NCBI GenBank assembly: GCA_022606425.2
Contig: JAHDVF020000247.1
Coordinates: 1 to 64,000 of the forward strand
Direction of reading: 5' to 3'
DNA from: Lepidostoma basale
Lineage: Eukaryota; Arthropoda; Insecta; Trichoptera; Lepidostomatidae
Length of the DNA stretch: 64,000 nucleotides
Below the pieces are notes generated by a model. The model saw only the letters and a program-made list of their open reading frames with translations, ran no database searches and was not told where the DNA came from. This document shows, in pieces, positions 54,701 through 63,402 of this stretch (its first letter is position 1; every line of letters starts with the position of its first letter). The translations under genes were made by a program, and so were the position numbers.

Positions 54701-57700
54701 CCGAAACCGGTCGAAACTAGGGGAACAAGCAGATTACAACTTTTTTTTACCAAAGTGTACCATATATTGATGAATTTATACCATGAAATTTAAATAGCCA
54801 ATGTTATGGTTTACATTTTATTGTAACGTTGGGTGTCCCTAATTTTGCTTTTACTTACCGTTAAAAATAGTCAATTAAAGCTTTTATTAATATGTACTAT
54901 TTTAAGTATAGATGATAATTAGATACAAATGTAATGCTTTGTCAAGAAATGTAGATAAAATACTATTTATAATAATTCAATGCCAAAGAAACAAAAAAAA
55001 AATACTGAATTAAAGTTTAATTCAAATATTCTAATTGGTGAAATATCGTTGGGCCAAACTATCGAAACATATCAGGCTATAGAATAACTACTAACATCTT
55101 GAAAAAATTCTATTGATAATCATTCTTTGAAAATAAAATCTTGCTATGTTTATAGAAATGGAAGTAGAGCCACCAAATGAATTTGAGGATGATGAGAGAA
55201 AAGAGAACTTCTCAAGAAAATCGCTGTTTGCAGTCATGGTGGATGCTGTGATTGACGGGCACTGGACTGTGGATGATGTGGTCAATGAATTTAATAACGT
55301 GTATGGCCCGGTTAGTAAAAATAAATAATAAAACCTTATTGTGAAGCCTTCTAAATTTAGGAAATTATACAACATTTTGAATGTATATTGTAGACGAATA
55401 CTGGATTTTATTTACCTTTGCGGGTAATCAATTCAAGGATTATTTGAAATTGGAAACAGAATATGGTGATCGAGGTGTTTACAGGACTTACGACCTGTCA
55501 TTTATTTACAGTGTGTAGATTGAAACTAATATGTGAAGTTTGGTGTTACATATTAACATATATACAACTTCAAAAAAAGCTTTCCTTGGTCTTCCATGGC
55601 TTCTCTTTCCACCCATACTGCTTGCAACCAACGTTTTAACCATTCATATCTCGTTCATTCGTTCCACATGTCCAAACTATCTCAGGTATCATTTTTTTAA
55701 TTTTACTTATGATGCAATCATCTGCCTAACATGTTTTCCTTATTTCATCGTTTGGTATTTTATTATAGTTTTCCCACACATTCTTTTCAGTGATTATATT
55801 TCTACGACATTTATCCTACTTTCATCCCTCTTTTGCCAACTCCAAGCTTCACTTACATAAATACTTCTTCTCATTTGGGAGTTTGTTCCAAATCCAGTTA
55901 CTCAATTCGATGTAACAGAACCATTTGCAAACCCAAAATATGTTTTGTTTTCTTTCTCATTAGCCTTTTACCCAATTAGATTTCGATCCCTCAATTTAAA
56001 TAACTTTGTGTTCTAGGGTATGGACTCTTTATACTCTCAGCTCTGCTCGTTCCTGCTGATGCTGGGAATCCACAAGCGTTGTCAAGATATCCTCTGGCGT
56101 GAGTTAAAGGCCTTTTACAAGGATAATATGGACGCTGATGTTACTGCAGAGGACCTATCAAACCTCACATATCTGGACTACTGCTTAAAGGAATCTATTC
56201 GCCTTTTCACCACGGGAGCCATCCTGATGAGAGATTTGGTCTCTGATTTTCATCTCAGCAATAGTTAGTAATACTGTATTATTATACTTACACATAATAT
56301 GGCCTTGTAACAGCTTTGTGGTCTCTTGGGATTGACCATAAAGTACAATCTGTACTCCTCTCATACCTGCATTATGTATAAAAGCTTTTATGTATGCGTG
56401 ACTTTAGACTCTCATCTTGCAACCAGCAAGAGTAGAGAAGTACAATTTGGATGATGCATTTTACACCCTACCATAGAGCATAAATATCAGTAAAGTTTTA
56501 GATGAAAAATGTGCTCCTCCACTGATCTTTTTATTCATATAGACCAGATTTTCTGTAATAGATACTCAGGTTTCAAAGATTTTTCGGAACGCGTCGAAAG
56601 AGAATATTTTTACTTAATTTTAAGTTCGTATTAAAATGCAATTAACTTTATGTTTCTAAGAAACTTCAACAGATGTATTATAGTATAACACATTAATATA
56701 ACAATATGTTAAATATAAGGAATATAAATTATTTAAGCAGTAACGTTCATCGCTTTTATTATTTAGAAGCATAATAATTAGAGTGTCTGTGTTGTATTTG
56801 TTCTTTTTTTGGTGTCATGTCAAGTCCCCCCAACGTTGACTATCACTTGAGAACAGACGTCTTTGTCCCAGACAGCTTGAAACAACTCTTCAACGCCTTT
56901 TAAGCCAGGCATTTTTATGCTGTGGTGCTAAGAGATTCGCTTCCTGCCAATACCTCTTCGACTCTCTATGATGATCATCTCTACGATGTGTGTCAGTCTA
57001 ATACAATAAAATCAAACATCTTCGGCGTTGCAACCCTTGGTGGGTCTTGGCCTTCTCCAAGAAACGTATTCATCCTGTCATGTCTCTGGCCGCCACCTCC
57101 CAGTCTTGCCACTTCAGGACCCGACAGTCTGCTCTGGCACCATCCAAGCATCGCAGTCTCAGCCTGCCGACACTTCTTCGCCTGATTGGATTATCAAACA
57201 GCACTCTTTTGAGGAGCTGCAGATCCCCAATGCAGTGCAAGTGCCCTAGCCAATGCAGTATTTTAATCTTTATAAACTTGACTACGCTGACTTCCTAATA
57301 TAGATCATTGACCTCTGTATTGTGTCTTCTTCTCCACATCTGACCATCCTTAATGGATCCGAGGATTTCTTATCGGACCTTAATGGGCGGAGAATCTTCC
57401 TTTCGAAGCAGTTCAACTTTACTTCATCACGTTTAGTAAGTGTCTAAGTATCCGAGGCTGTTAGAACTGGTCTAGTCAGCGTTTTATGTTATATAACGTG
57501 GTCTTTGTTTTTCTGGATAGTAAACGCGACTTTAAGCCTTTATTGAAGCCAGAGAAGTATCTGTCTGCTGCAAATATCCGTTTCCCAATCTCTTCGCAGA
57601 CATCATTTATTCTGATAACTAGGTAGCCTAGATGCGTGAACTGTACCACGGTCTCAAATTTGTAGTTATTTATATTGATATCCATTCTCTGGCTGACAGC

Positions 57701-58262
57701 TCAAGAGCAACGAAAGCTTCTCTCACAGCAGATTCCGCTCTTAAATATAAATATGTATAAACTATAAATATGAATTTTGTAGGGGATATTACTCTACCAG
57801 CCGGAACGTGTGTAGTTCTGAGTCCATTTTTGCTTCACCGAAACGAAAAGTACTGGAAAGACCCATTTGCCTTCATCCCAGAGCGATTTACCCCTGAAGA
57901 GGTGGCAAAGAGGCCTAACTTTACGTATTTACCATTCGGCGCCGGACAAAGAAACTGCATAGGTATGTATCGTATGTTTCTCTCACGTTTTATGACTAAA
58001 AACACATTTAACGATAAGGAAAATCGACGATTTCTACAGATTTAATGACATTGTATTGTATATTAAGTGAAATGTCGATAATAAAGCTTTCAAAAGTTAT
58101 TCCTTGTGGATTTTATAACCCTGCTAATTCAGCATAATAAAATACAATACTCAATGTTAGTTACAACTTCAAAATATTTATTTCAAATTGATAAATACCA
58201 AGAATTCATAAATCAAAATCGTTTATAACTGCGCAATAAAAATAATAATTGTAAAAATCATG

Positions 58263-58299
<37 letters not shown>

Positions 58300-58300
58300 C

Positions 58301-58397
<97 letters not shown>

Positions 58398-59012
58398 GTG
58401 ATTATTATTTTTTTCATTTTATTGGAATTAATCAGGACCATTTTAAGTATAAACGTATTATTGAAGTTTATGAATAGATTTTTTTTACAAACAAAAAACA
58501 TACGCTGAAGTTGGGAATTAAGATTTTCGACAGATGGTTTAATATGTGGATTGGATAAGGTTCAATTGTTTTTAAGGAAATTAATAATCAATATTAATGA
58601 AAACGTAGGTTTTCGAGAAGTTTTTTTATTGTTTTATTAGAATGACTAATATTGCATTGCCATGGCATTATCATATTAAACATATCATTCCCACACAATT
58701 TAATGGATATCTGGAAAACCGATATTTTCTTCATAATGTATATGAAATATTAAACAATTATGACATTGTTACAAAAATATAACACAATATTACAAAAATA
58801 ATTATAAATTATTCATGTTTATTTTATTGCATGCAGGTCAAAAGTATGGACTGGATATTCTGAAGACAGCCGCCATCTATCTCCTGAGGAAGCTCGAGTT
58901 TCATTCCAATGAAAAAATGGAAGAACTTCCATTAAGGGCCGACATATCAACAAGATGCGCTATTGGTTATAATATGAAAATAACTAAGAGAAGTGTTAGT
59001 TTGTTATCTTAA
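42720..59012 (+). CDS. Cytochrome P450, CYP4 clan (gene C, complete, 10 exons)
   Basis: Closest visible relative of gene B. Exons: 42720-42927, 45015-45121, 48802-48895, 49199-49384, 50327-50396, 53916-54118, 55156-55310, 56017-56263, 57783-57962, 58837-59012. All introns are GT-AG and phases join into 542 codons including TAA. Residues ~19-35 form the membrane anchor, followed by WRRRRLYALSFRLPGPLALP. Helix C has W140 and R144; the I helix reads PGMDSL (S345 where threonine is usual); ExxR is E400-R403; heme loop FGAGQRNCIG carries C482. Exon 1 is extremely GC-rich. The donors of exons 7 and 8 are GTTAGT and of exon 4 GTATAT, weaker than in gene B. Introns hold T500, SINE3, LINE copies, the Helitron and several MITEs. 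Frame intact, so probably functional; the serine replacement may alter oxygen activation (inference). Confidence 0.95.
43018..43470 (+). repeat. T500 copy with inverted flank
   Basis: 43118-43470 is a T500 unit with an internal deletion (AACCCGCAATGGGTAAAATC, GATCTCCAGGCGTTGTC, TAGATGGCGCTAGTG, CTCTATTGAGATACAATTAA). 43018-43062 is an inverted copy of its start (CTGGATTTTACCCATTGCGG), making a fold-back. Gene C intron 1. Confidence 0.83.
43471..43735. other. Intron DNA, nothing recognised
   Basis: Between T500 and SINE3 in gene C intron 1. Confidence 0.45.
43736..43915 (-). mobile_element. SINE3, near complete
   Basis: Reverse tail and stem-loop (CCGTCTCCCCGAAAGGGTAG), then TGATGCGGCACTCCATCC, TCTTTTCGCCCTGCGGGAGA, GGGTTGCGAACCTCATCGCC and the 5' end ATCTCCCGTACACACTTCGA. 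Confidence 0.84.
44342..44820 (-). mobile_element. LINE-TTAG copy
   Basis: Reverse tail (TTAG)3 with CACGCCGTCTCCCCGAAGGG, then antisense codons for VEESREICQERKVW, GRPRKTWHDQINQIL, RWFGHTEIMN and YGSEAWNWQKKDKSRINA. One frame break near 44600. Gene C intron 1. Confidence 0.88.
45210..45450 (+). mobile_element. LINE-TTAG 3' portion
   Basis: Sense codons ERTRNRGRSKKVWQDQRNQI, RRNRRARMTRCMNIEE, then CCCTTTCGAAGAGGCGGCG, TGATGGTTAG. Starts ~90 bp after gene C exon 2. Confidence 0.83.
45777..46476 (+). mobile_element. T500 retro-insertion with 11-bp target duplication
   Basis: TGTACAGCATC occurs at 45777-45787 and 46466-46476. Between them lies first an inverted T500 3' segment (45788-45880: TTGTATCTCAATAGAGACG, ACAGGACTTATGACCTGTC), then 1.1 sense units ending GTATACATTCACAAAAATAT. 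A 5' inversion with a target duplication is typical of target-primed reverse transcription. Gene C intron 2. Confidence 0.88.
46683..47285 (-). mobile_element. SINE1 interrupted by T500
   Basis: 46683-46800 carries the inverted SINE1 tail and body (TTGTTGAATCGCTC, AATTCGATGTAATC, ACGTGAATTCTACAAC). 47212-47285 carries its head (CACACTGCCATCGCCGG, AATGAACCCGGTACC). The T500 copy between them is bounded by duplicated TGTGACAATCA. Confidence 0.88.
46801..47211 (+). mobile_element. T500, 5'-truncated, inserted into SINE1
   Basis: Starts mid-unit (AGAAGTTCTTCTTAATGC) and ends CAAGTATACATTCACAAAAA, ATAT. TGTGACAATCA flanks it at 46790-46800 and 47212-47222. The 3' end is the same as in the 45777 copy. 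Confidence 0.9.
47590..48180 (-). mobile_element. LINE C-terminal remnant (GISLRDRVRND family)
   Basis: Antisense: IRRIGLNWAAFGHMRYILKN, INLKRRVYEACVLPVGTYGL, ETVTLFKQSAEKLRVTKRAM, AMLGISLRDRVRND, after a shift WAVHVARNSDKKWARRLLTW and RPWTAKRSAERPQL. Same family as 22020-22560. Gene C intron 2. Confidence 0.87.
48181..48801. other. AT-rich intron DNA
   Basis: Contains an 87-codon AT-rich frame (48425-48688) with no motif; I regard it as chance. It has a weak relative of the 1487-1560 repeat near 48420-48470. Confidence 0.45.
49385..50326. other. Intron 4 of gene C, mostly unrecognised
   Basis: AT-rich. 50105-50235 is a degenerate family F half element (GTTTCTTAAACGATGATG, GAGAATGCATGTTTCATC). 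No gene. Confidence 0.5.
50491..50728. mobile_element. ~236-bp MITE with 48-bp imperfect terminal repeats
   Basis: Left TAACGCCTGTAGCACACTGC ... GCGAAACTCT, right AGAGTTTCGCACCCACTTCG ... GGTACGGGCGTA. The arms match at most positions. Target duplication unclear. Gene C intron 5. Confidence 0.82.
51740..52435 (+). mobile_element. LINE-TTAG, longest 5' extent
   Basis: Reaches further upstream than other copies: SKVLVFEREEQMTVCNISVN, VREFVYLGSMFTADGRTDSD, VEKRVGAGNKVNGALKVV, then PMYGSEAWN, a stop at 52056, RSLRRMCGRTMYDRISNA, GSLRWFGHMERMGEERM, RGRPRKTWHVQINQIL and MNVEEARE. It breaks off before the stem-loop. Lies inside the Helitron. Confidence 0.9.
52630..52925 (-). pseudogene. Penelope-like element GIY-YIG endonuclease scrap
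   Basis: The reverse strand reads FNQSGIYQINCEDCDAVYIG then KTGRSF and a stop at about 52830. GIY-x10-YIG with CxxC between and KTGRS after it is the GIY-YIG nuclease of Penelope-like retroelements. Downstream antisense codons have further stops. The reverse transcriptase is absent. Inside the Helitron. Confidence 0.82.
53230..53665 (+). mobile_element. LINE-TTAG with 201-bp exact tandem duplication
   Basis: The segment from GTTTCGAATGAAAATATAAG to TCATGCATGA occurs at 53251-53451 and again at 53452-53650 with no difference that I can see. It encodes VSNENIRSECGANES, RWFGHMEKKV and HVRSRRNRR, with an internal deletion. Gene C intron 5, just after the Helitron. Confidence 0.88.
53757..53830. 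repeat. Terminal hairpin of RTNLP-family LINE
   Basis: GTCAGTGAGGCAGTAC and CACTGCCTCACTGA form a stem as at 38942-39005. The coding part is missing. Lies ~85 bp before gene C exon 6. Confidence 0.68.
54201..54570. mobile_element. ~370-bp terminal-inverted-repeat MITE
   Basis: TTTTGTGTGATTTTGGGTAA ... GAGATCGTTGCAGTCTCCAT is mirrored by ATGGAGACTGCAACGATCTC ... TTACCCAAAATCACACAGAA. Arms of ~100 bp. The GC-richer spacer has no recognised gene. Gene C intron 6. Confidence 0.86.
54600..55155. other. Intron 6 remainder
   Basis: A block with GACCGATTTCAGC and CGAAACCGGTCGAAAC near 54640-54720 looks like a transposon end similar to repeat K; the rest is AT-rich and unassigned. Confidence 0.4.
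55370..55575 (-). repeat. T500 copy, deleted
   Basis: Inverted T500 pieces: ACGAATACTGGATTTTATTT, TGCGGGTAATCAATTC, then ACAGGACTTACGACCTGTCA and a piece near the ATATACAACTTC motif; the middle is missing. Gene C intron 7. Confidence 0.78.
55576..55865 (-). mobile_element. LINE-TTAG fragment
   Basis: Antisense: CCTTGGTCTTCCATGGCTTC, ATTCGTTCCACATGTCCAAA, CATCCCTCTTTTGCCAACTC, CAAGCTTCACTTACATA correspond to GRPRKxW, FGHVERM, KRDESR and YVSEAW. No 3' tail. Confidence 0.72.
56810..57700 (-). mobile_element. LINE remnant in gene C intron 8
   Basis: Antisense 57476-57685 gives MDININNYKFETVVQFTHLG, YLVIRINDVCEEIGKRIFAA, DRYFSGFNKGLKSRLLSRKT and KTTLYN, the pre-YGSETW region of a non-LTR ORF2. 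Antisense codons with HDRMN and GEGQDPP at 57040-57200 suit its C-terminus. Frame broken repeatedly. Confidence 0.8.
58081..58257. other. AT-rich intron DNA
   Basis: Nothing recognised between gene C exon 9 and the microsatellite. Confidence 0.45.
58258..58396. repeat. (AAT)n microsatellite, ~140 bp
   Basis: About 46 trinucleotide units of ATA/AAT with a few AAC, ACT and AGT interruptions. It produces long spurious isoleucine frames on both strands. Gene C intron 9. Confidence 0.97.
58590..58720. repeat. Fold-back family F, degenerate
   Basis: GAAAACGTAGGTTTTCGAGA, GTTTTATTAGAATGACTAAT, ATGGCATTATCATATT and CATTCCCACAC match F with many changes. Gene C intron 9. Confidence 0.6.
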
Positions 59013-59063
59013 TAACATGATTAATTAATTAAAACGATTAATCATTTTACTTATTTCATAATC

Positions 59064-59069
59064 AATAAA
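59064..59069 (+). other. Poly(A) signal of gene C
   Basis: AATAAA 52 bp after the gene C stop codon. Confidence 0.6.
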
Positions 59070-59176
59070 CCATTTTAAAACAACAAACCTTTTGACTTAT
59101 TATTTTTCTTTATGTACTCGTATTGTATACCGAAGCCTTAACAACTTTGCAAAGCATTCCTTAAAACAACTACAAC

Positions 59177-59830
59177 ATGAAGATAAATAAAGACAAAACA
59201 AAGCTGCTGACTGTAGGCCGAACGCAACATCAGATGAGAGTAGTGAAGTTGATGATTCCACCAAAGAACACCAAGGAGTTTGTCTACCTCGGGAGCAAAA
59301 TAACATGGGACGGTCGGTCTAAGAGCGAGGTCGACAGCCGTATACTCGTACATCAGGCTAGGCTTGCATTTAATAAAAGGTCGAAAATAATATAATCAAA
59401 TAATATAGACCTAAAACTGAGAACACTCCTCATCAAGACCTATGTATGGAGTATCTTGATATACGGCTGCGAGACATGGTGCCTATCCGAAAGAGATAAA
59501 CGGAGACTAGAGGCTTTTGAGATGTGGTCCTATAGAAGACTTTTAGGAATTTCCTGGAGAGATCACATCACGAATGAGGAGGTTCTTCAAAGAATCGAAG
59601 GAGGAAGGCACCTGCTCAGGACTTTGTCCGAAAGGCGTGCAAGATGGATCGGCCATGTAATACGTCAAGAAGGCCTCTTGCATGCCATAATGGAGGGTAT
59701 GACCGAGGGGACAAACTCTAGGGGACGCCCACGCCGAGAGTATTCGGAGGACCTGTTGGTGGACGTCCGCTGCTCATCATATGCATATTTCAAAAGAGCC
59801 GCACAAGACAGGGAAGAATGAATGACCTGG
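59177..59830 (+). mobile_element. LINE ORF2 C-terminal remnant (YGCETW type)
   Basis: Sense codons MKINKDKTKLLTVGRTQHQM, TKEFVYLGSKITWDGRSKSE, SILIYGCETWCLSERDKRRL, EAFEMWSYRRLLGISWRDHI, RARWIGHVIRQEGLLHAIME and NSRGRPRREYSEDL to a stop at 59819. Only one stop (59393) in ~645 bp, so fairly young. It starts ~110 bp after gene C's poly(A) signal. Confidence 0.9.
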
Positions 59831-59958
59831 ATGACTGCAAACCAATCCCAGGATTGAAACTTTATAACTAACTCGTATTGTATACAACAGATCGTTTGAA
59901 CTATCTTTAATCTGGTGCAAAATTTACGTACGGATAAAATGCTGGCAGATTAGATACC

Positions 59959-60059
59959 TATGACATGCCACGAGAAACAATATGATAGCTATACCCTTTA
60001 CATCGAATTGGCTCGCGCTGTAATGATGTGAAGAGCGATTCAACAAAATAATAATAATA
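59959..60059 (+). mobile_element. SINE1 3' part with (AAT)n tail
   Basis: ATGACATGCCACGAGAAACA, GCTATACCCTTTACATCG, GCTCGCGCTGTAATGATGTG, AAGAGCGATTCAACAAAATA then AATAATAATA. Gives the intact 3' end of the family. Confidence 0.83.
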
Positions 60060-60291
60060 GTTTAAACAGGATATTAGAATTCATGCGTGCGTATTTAAAT
60101 AATAAGGCATTTTAAATGCGAATTATTCAAAGCTTGAAATTTCTTTAAAATAAAAATTGCGACTTAAACCAGTTTTACAGCGAGAAAAAAAGAACCTGAT
60201 TTCCTCGTTATTCAAGAAATATCACACGCTTAATAGTAAACTGACCGATTATGGTTTAGGTCATAATTGAGTTAACATTAGACAGAGGCTT
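60060..60291. other. Intergenic DNA, nothing recognised
   Basis: AT-rich sequence without repeat or frame. Confidence 0.4.
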
Positions 60292-60392
60292 GTGTTAACG
60301 CTATCCATCTATTTTTCACAATGTTAACGCTATCCATTCGTACGTACGATAATCGTTCACAATGTTAACGTTATCCATTCGTACGTGTTTTT
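60292..60392. repeat. Short minisatellite, three imperfect units
   Basis: GTTAACGCTATCCATC and GTTAACGTTATCCATTCGTA type units, with CACAATGTTAACG between them, occur three times; two units end CGTACGT. Confidence 0.78.
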
Positions 60393-60574
60393 CGACTGTT
60401 TTTGTTAAAACACCGATTCATGTCAGATTGAGCAAAACTTACTTGTTTGAGTTAAGCCAGTGTTCTTTTAAGCGTGCGATATGTTCATTTTGATAATAAT
60501 TACATCTAGAAAAATAATTTGAGCCTCCGTTTACAAGAGATGGAAAAATGGACGTTGGTTTCGAGAGAAGGGTT

Positions 60575-60786
60575 GGAGCTGAAAACAAAATAACTGCCAC
60601 CAATAGGCATCTCTCATTATCAACGGGAGATGCCTGTTGGTGACGATGAGGTTCGAACCCATCACACCGCGTCTCCAGTAGGGGCGAAAAGAGAATGGTG
60701 GAGTGCCGCTTCCGTTAAAGTGTGAGTCCATTATTTCTGCTACCCCTTCGGGAGACGGCTTGATGGTTAGTTAGTTTGTTAGTTAG
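60575..60786 (+). mobile_element. SINE3, longest copy
   Basis: GGCATCTCTCATTATC and GGGAGATGCC form a hairpin, then GACGATGAGGTTCGAACCCA with a perfect B box GGTTCGAACCC, GGGGCGAAAAGAGAATGG, GAGTGCCGCTTCCG, and the LINE-TTAG tail CTACCCCTTCGGGAGACGGC with (TTAG)n. Confidence 0.85.
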
Positions 60787-60894
60787 TTATCAAATTATTT
60801 TATTTGAAATTAATCGCTCAGAATCAAATGAATATATAATATCTTCTATATTCGCCATAATTTTTGTTGTAGATGTTTTATTTGTCTTTTTCTT

Positions 60895-61328
60895 TTGTAT
60901 ATACAACACTAACTTAAAAAAAAAATTAAATTAAATATCAGACATGTTTCGGACAACTCGGTCATTCCTCAGTGATATTATAAAGATATTTAAAATAATA
61001 TATAATAAAGTTTACAGATATGATCAGTTTTGACAGATGTTTTAAAAATTTATTTTGGAACGTTTATGCTTTTGTTAAAACAAATATTATGAATCAATTT
61101 AAATTTTAAAATAATAATTTAATGTTATAATTGGGGTTCAGGTTATAACTTACGACAAAAGAAATAAATCAATGATTGGACTTGACGTTAAATTTATTTG
61201 ATTATTTTATAATATTTGCTTTATTTTTATAATATTTTAAATATCTGTATAATATCACTGAGGAAGGACCGGGTTGTCCGAAAGATGTCTGATATTTAAT
61301 TTTTTAAAAGTTAGTATTGTATATACAA
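60895..61328. mobile_element. ~434-bp terminal-inverted-repeat element
   Basis: TTGTATATACAACACTAACT ... AAATATCAGACATGTTTCGG ... CTCAGTGATATTATA at the left is mirrored at the right (TATAATATCACTGAG, CCGAAAGATGTCTGATATTT, AGTATTGTATATACAA). Arms of ~100 bp, AT-rich interior, no gene. Confidence 0.85.
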
Positions 61329-61444
61329 AGTAATAAAAAGATTTTTTTAAAATAATAATAATGATTCCAACGTTAGCAAATTTTGTAATAAAGAAATACT
61401 CAATTTAAAGTTAATAAATTTTTGAGCATCAACAATCATTAGTG

Positions 61445-61625
61445 CCATTAACATTCTTGGACAGTGGTGTAAATCTCCATATTAAATAATTAATATGAAT
61501 ATAAACGTCCGTTGACTAGAAGATTTATTATATTTTATGAGAATGACATGTATCGCCCTTCTAAGGCATTATCAAATGTTTAAATTTGATAATGTCTTAG
61601 AAAGGCGAAATAATTTCATGTATTA
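61445..61625. mobile_element. Fold-back family F, short hairpin
   Basis: TGTATCGCCCTTCTAAGGCA then TTATCAAATGTTTAAATTTGATAATG and the mirrored TCTTAGAAAGGCGAAAT. The loop is almost absent. The left flank is the usual AAACGTCCGTTGACTAGAAG. Confidence 0.8.
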
Positions 61626-61669
61626 TATTAAATATAAAAAACCTTATCAATAGCATGACATTTTCAAAT

Positions 61670-61705
61670 AAAATATATTGATAACTCTGTCAAATCAGTC
61701 TCGGT
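61670..61705 (+). promoter_or_regulatory. Possible core promoter of gene D
   Basis: ATATATTGATAA (TATA-like) lies ~24 bp before AATCAGTCTC, which contains the arthropod initiator TCAGT. It is ~350 bp upstream of the gene D ATG. Spacing is right for a TATA-plus-initiator promoter, but this is a motif match only. Confidence 0.3.
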
Positions 61706-62042
61706 CATTTTCGTACAGACAGCGAACGAGTCACCAACCAACAGTTGGTGTTTCGGATATGTTGTCTACGCATTGTATCGTAAGCTTTGAGAACCTCGAA
61801 TAATAAAATAGTTTCGTTTCGTACGTCACGGAGTGAATATTGATTCTCTTGGTATTTTATTTATCTTATTGATAATTGAATATTGTTTTGATTTTAATTT
61901 AAATTAATGTTTAATTTAATCAGTAAGAGTTGTTAAAACCAATATAAGATAAACATTTGTAAAATTGAACGATATAATAGAGTTATTGAGTAGAAAATTG
62001 AAACCGATTGAAGGGGATTCACACCCCTACTGTGAGTACACA

Positions 62043-63305
62043 ATGCCTATTCTACTTACTCAGTATCTCTTTCCTCTGGATGTGAGGAGTGTTTTACTTC
62101 TGATTGTTGTGGGAATTTTCTTGAAAGTGCTATGGAGCCGCCGTAAGCTCTACGCTCTAGGATACAGGCTCCCAGGACCATTTGCATACCCTATCCTGGG
62201 CAACGTTATCCAAATGAGATCCTTCACTACACCTGAACGTAAATATATTTTTTTATTTGATTTTAAATATTTCATTCAATATTTACAGCAATTAGACGTC
62301 AATAAAAAATCTCCTTGCGAATCCTGGATATTTTGTCTGTGTATCGCTACTTATAATAATAATAATTAGGCTAATTTATATTGCGCCGTTTTCGCGAATA
62401 GCTCACCTCAAGGGGGCTTAAAACTATCGGGTGGTGGTCTAAGGGATAGAACGCTTAGCTCCTGATCCAGGGGACTTGGGTTCAGGTCTGGACACGACCA
62501 GATTCCTTATTCATAATAATAAGCTGTTTTCTACTCATATTGAAGATTGTAAAATCAATTTTAATATGTATGGCATTAGTCTTAAAAACACTAATTAACT
62601 AATATAATAGATATTAAATATCTAACTAACTAACCATAACCCGTCTTCTCATAGTGATAAACATAAGGAATAGACTACAACACTGTTATTTCCTGAAATA
62701 CTTCTCTCGATTTCTCATAGCATTCATACATCGTGTCATGTACGCACGTCGATTTCTACGACTCCTTACGTGACCGACATCAAATATTATATTTGATTAA
62801 TTAGATCTTGCATCGTTGACACGTATTTTTACCATTATTTTTTTCCATGTGTCCACACCACATTTTTCATAATATTTTTGTTCATCACAATTTCATTCGC
62901 ACCGCATTTACTTTTTTTAATTTCATTTGATACTCTATCATATACAGATTTACACACATTCGTTGGTCATGTTAGAAGTCGGAGGAATCGACGTGCGTGT
63001 ATGACTCGTTGTATGAATGTGGAGGAATCTAGAGAGGTTTGCCAGGATAGAGTAGTGTGGCGGTCCATTATCTCTGTCTACCCCTTCGGAGAAACGGCGT
63101 GATGGTTTGTGTTTTGTTTTTTGCATTATAATAAATATTTTCGCTGTTATATTAAATTTAAAATACGTTTAATATATGAACCTTATTAACATTTTCAGAA
63201 GTTATAATACCGCTCAATGAGATGAAAAAAGAATTTGGCGACATTTGGAGATTATGGCTGGGTCCATATCTTGTCGTCGTGCTATCGGAAGCTGAAGATT
63301 ACGAG
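62043..63305 (+). CDS. Cytochrome P450, CYP4 clan (gene D, first two exons; 3' part outside window)
   Basis: Exon 1 (62043-62238) starts at an ATG that gives exactly the 196-nt exon length of gene B: MPILLTQYLFPLDVRSVLLL, a membrane anchor at residues ~17-31, then WSRRKLYALGYRLPGPFAYP and ILGN. The frame is also open upstream to 61965 without a further ATG. Exon 2 (63199-63305, 107 nt) reads QVIIPLNEMKKEFGDIWRLW, LGPYLVVVLSEAEDYE, equivalent to exon 2 of B and C. Both junctions are GT-AG and in phase. The anchor and exon 2 differ clearly from B and C, and exon 1 is not GC-rich, so D is the most divergent copy. Catalytic exons are not in view. SINE2 and LINE-TTAG lie in intron 1. Confidence 0.9.
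62429..62589 (+). mobile_element. SINE2 copy
   Basis: GGGTGGTGGTCTAAGGGATA, AGCTCCTGATCCAGGGGAC, TTGGGTTCAGGTCTGGACAC, CCTTATTCATAATAATAAGC and ATGGCATTAGTC. Full length. Gene D intron 1. Confidence 0.85.
62617..62962 (-). mobile_element. LINE-TTAG, inverted part of a rearranged copy
   Basis: Reverse tail TAACTAACTAACCATAACCC, then antisense terminal codons (ATACATCGTGTCATG, TTTCATTTGATACTCTATCA) with many changes. It is joined directly to sense sequence at 62963. Confidence 0.78.
62963..63110 (+). mobile_element. LINE-TTAG 3' end, sense
   Basis: VGHVRSRRNRRACMTRCMNV, EESREVCQDRVVWRSI and YPFGETA codons, then CTACCCCTTCGGAGAAACGG, CGTGATGG, with no TTAG tail. Much better preserved than the inverted part, so the two are probably different insertions. 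Confidence 0.83.
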
Positions 63306-63402
63306 GTAAGTTTAAAAAAATCTTCTACTAACATAAATATAAAGTCTTCGAAATATAACAATTTTATTCATAAACTTAACTGCGTAATTTCATAACATTA
63401 AA

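Noticed and set aside
58223..58508. Long open frames on both strands made almost only of isoleucine
   Set aside because: They are translations of the (AAT)n microsatellite, not genes.
61965..62042. Earlier start for gene D
   Set aside because: The frame is open upstream but starts with TTG and has no ATG before 62043; starting at 62043 gives the same exon length as gene B.
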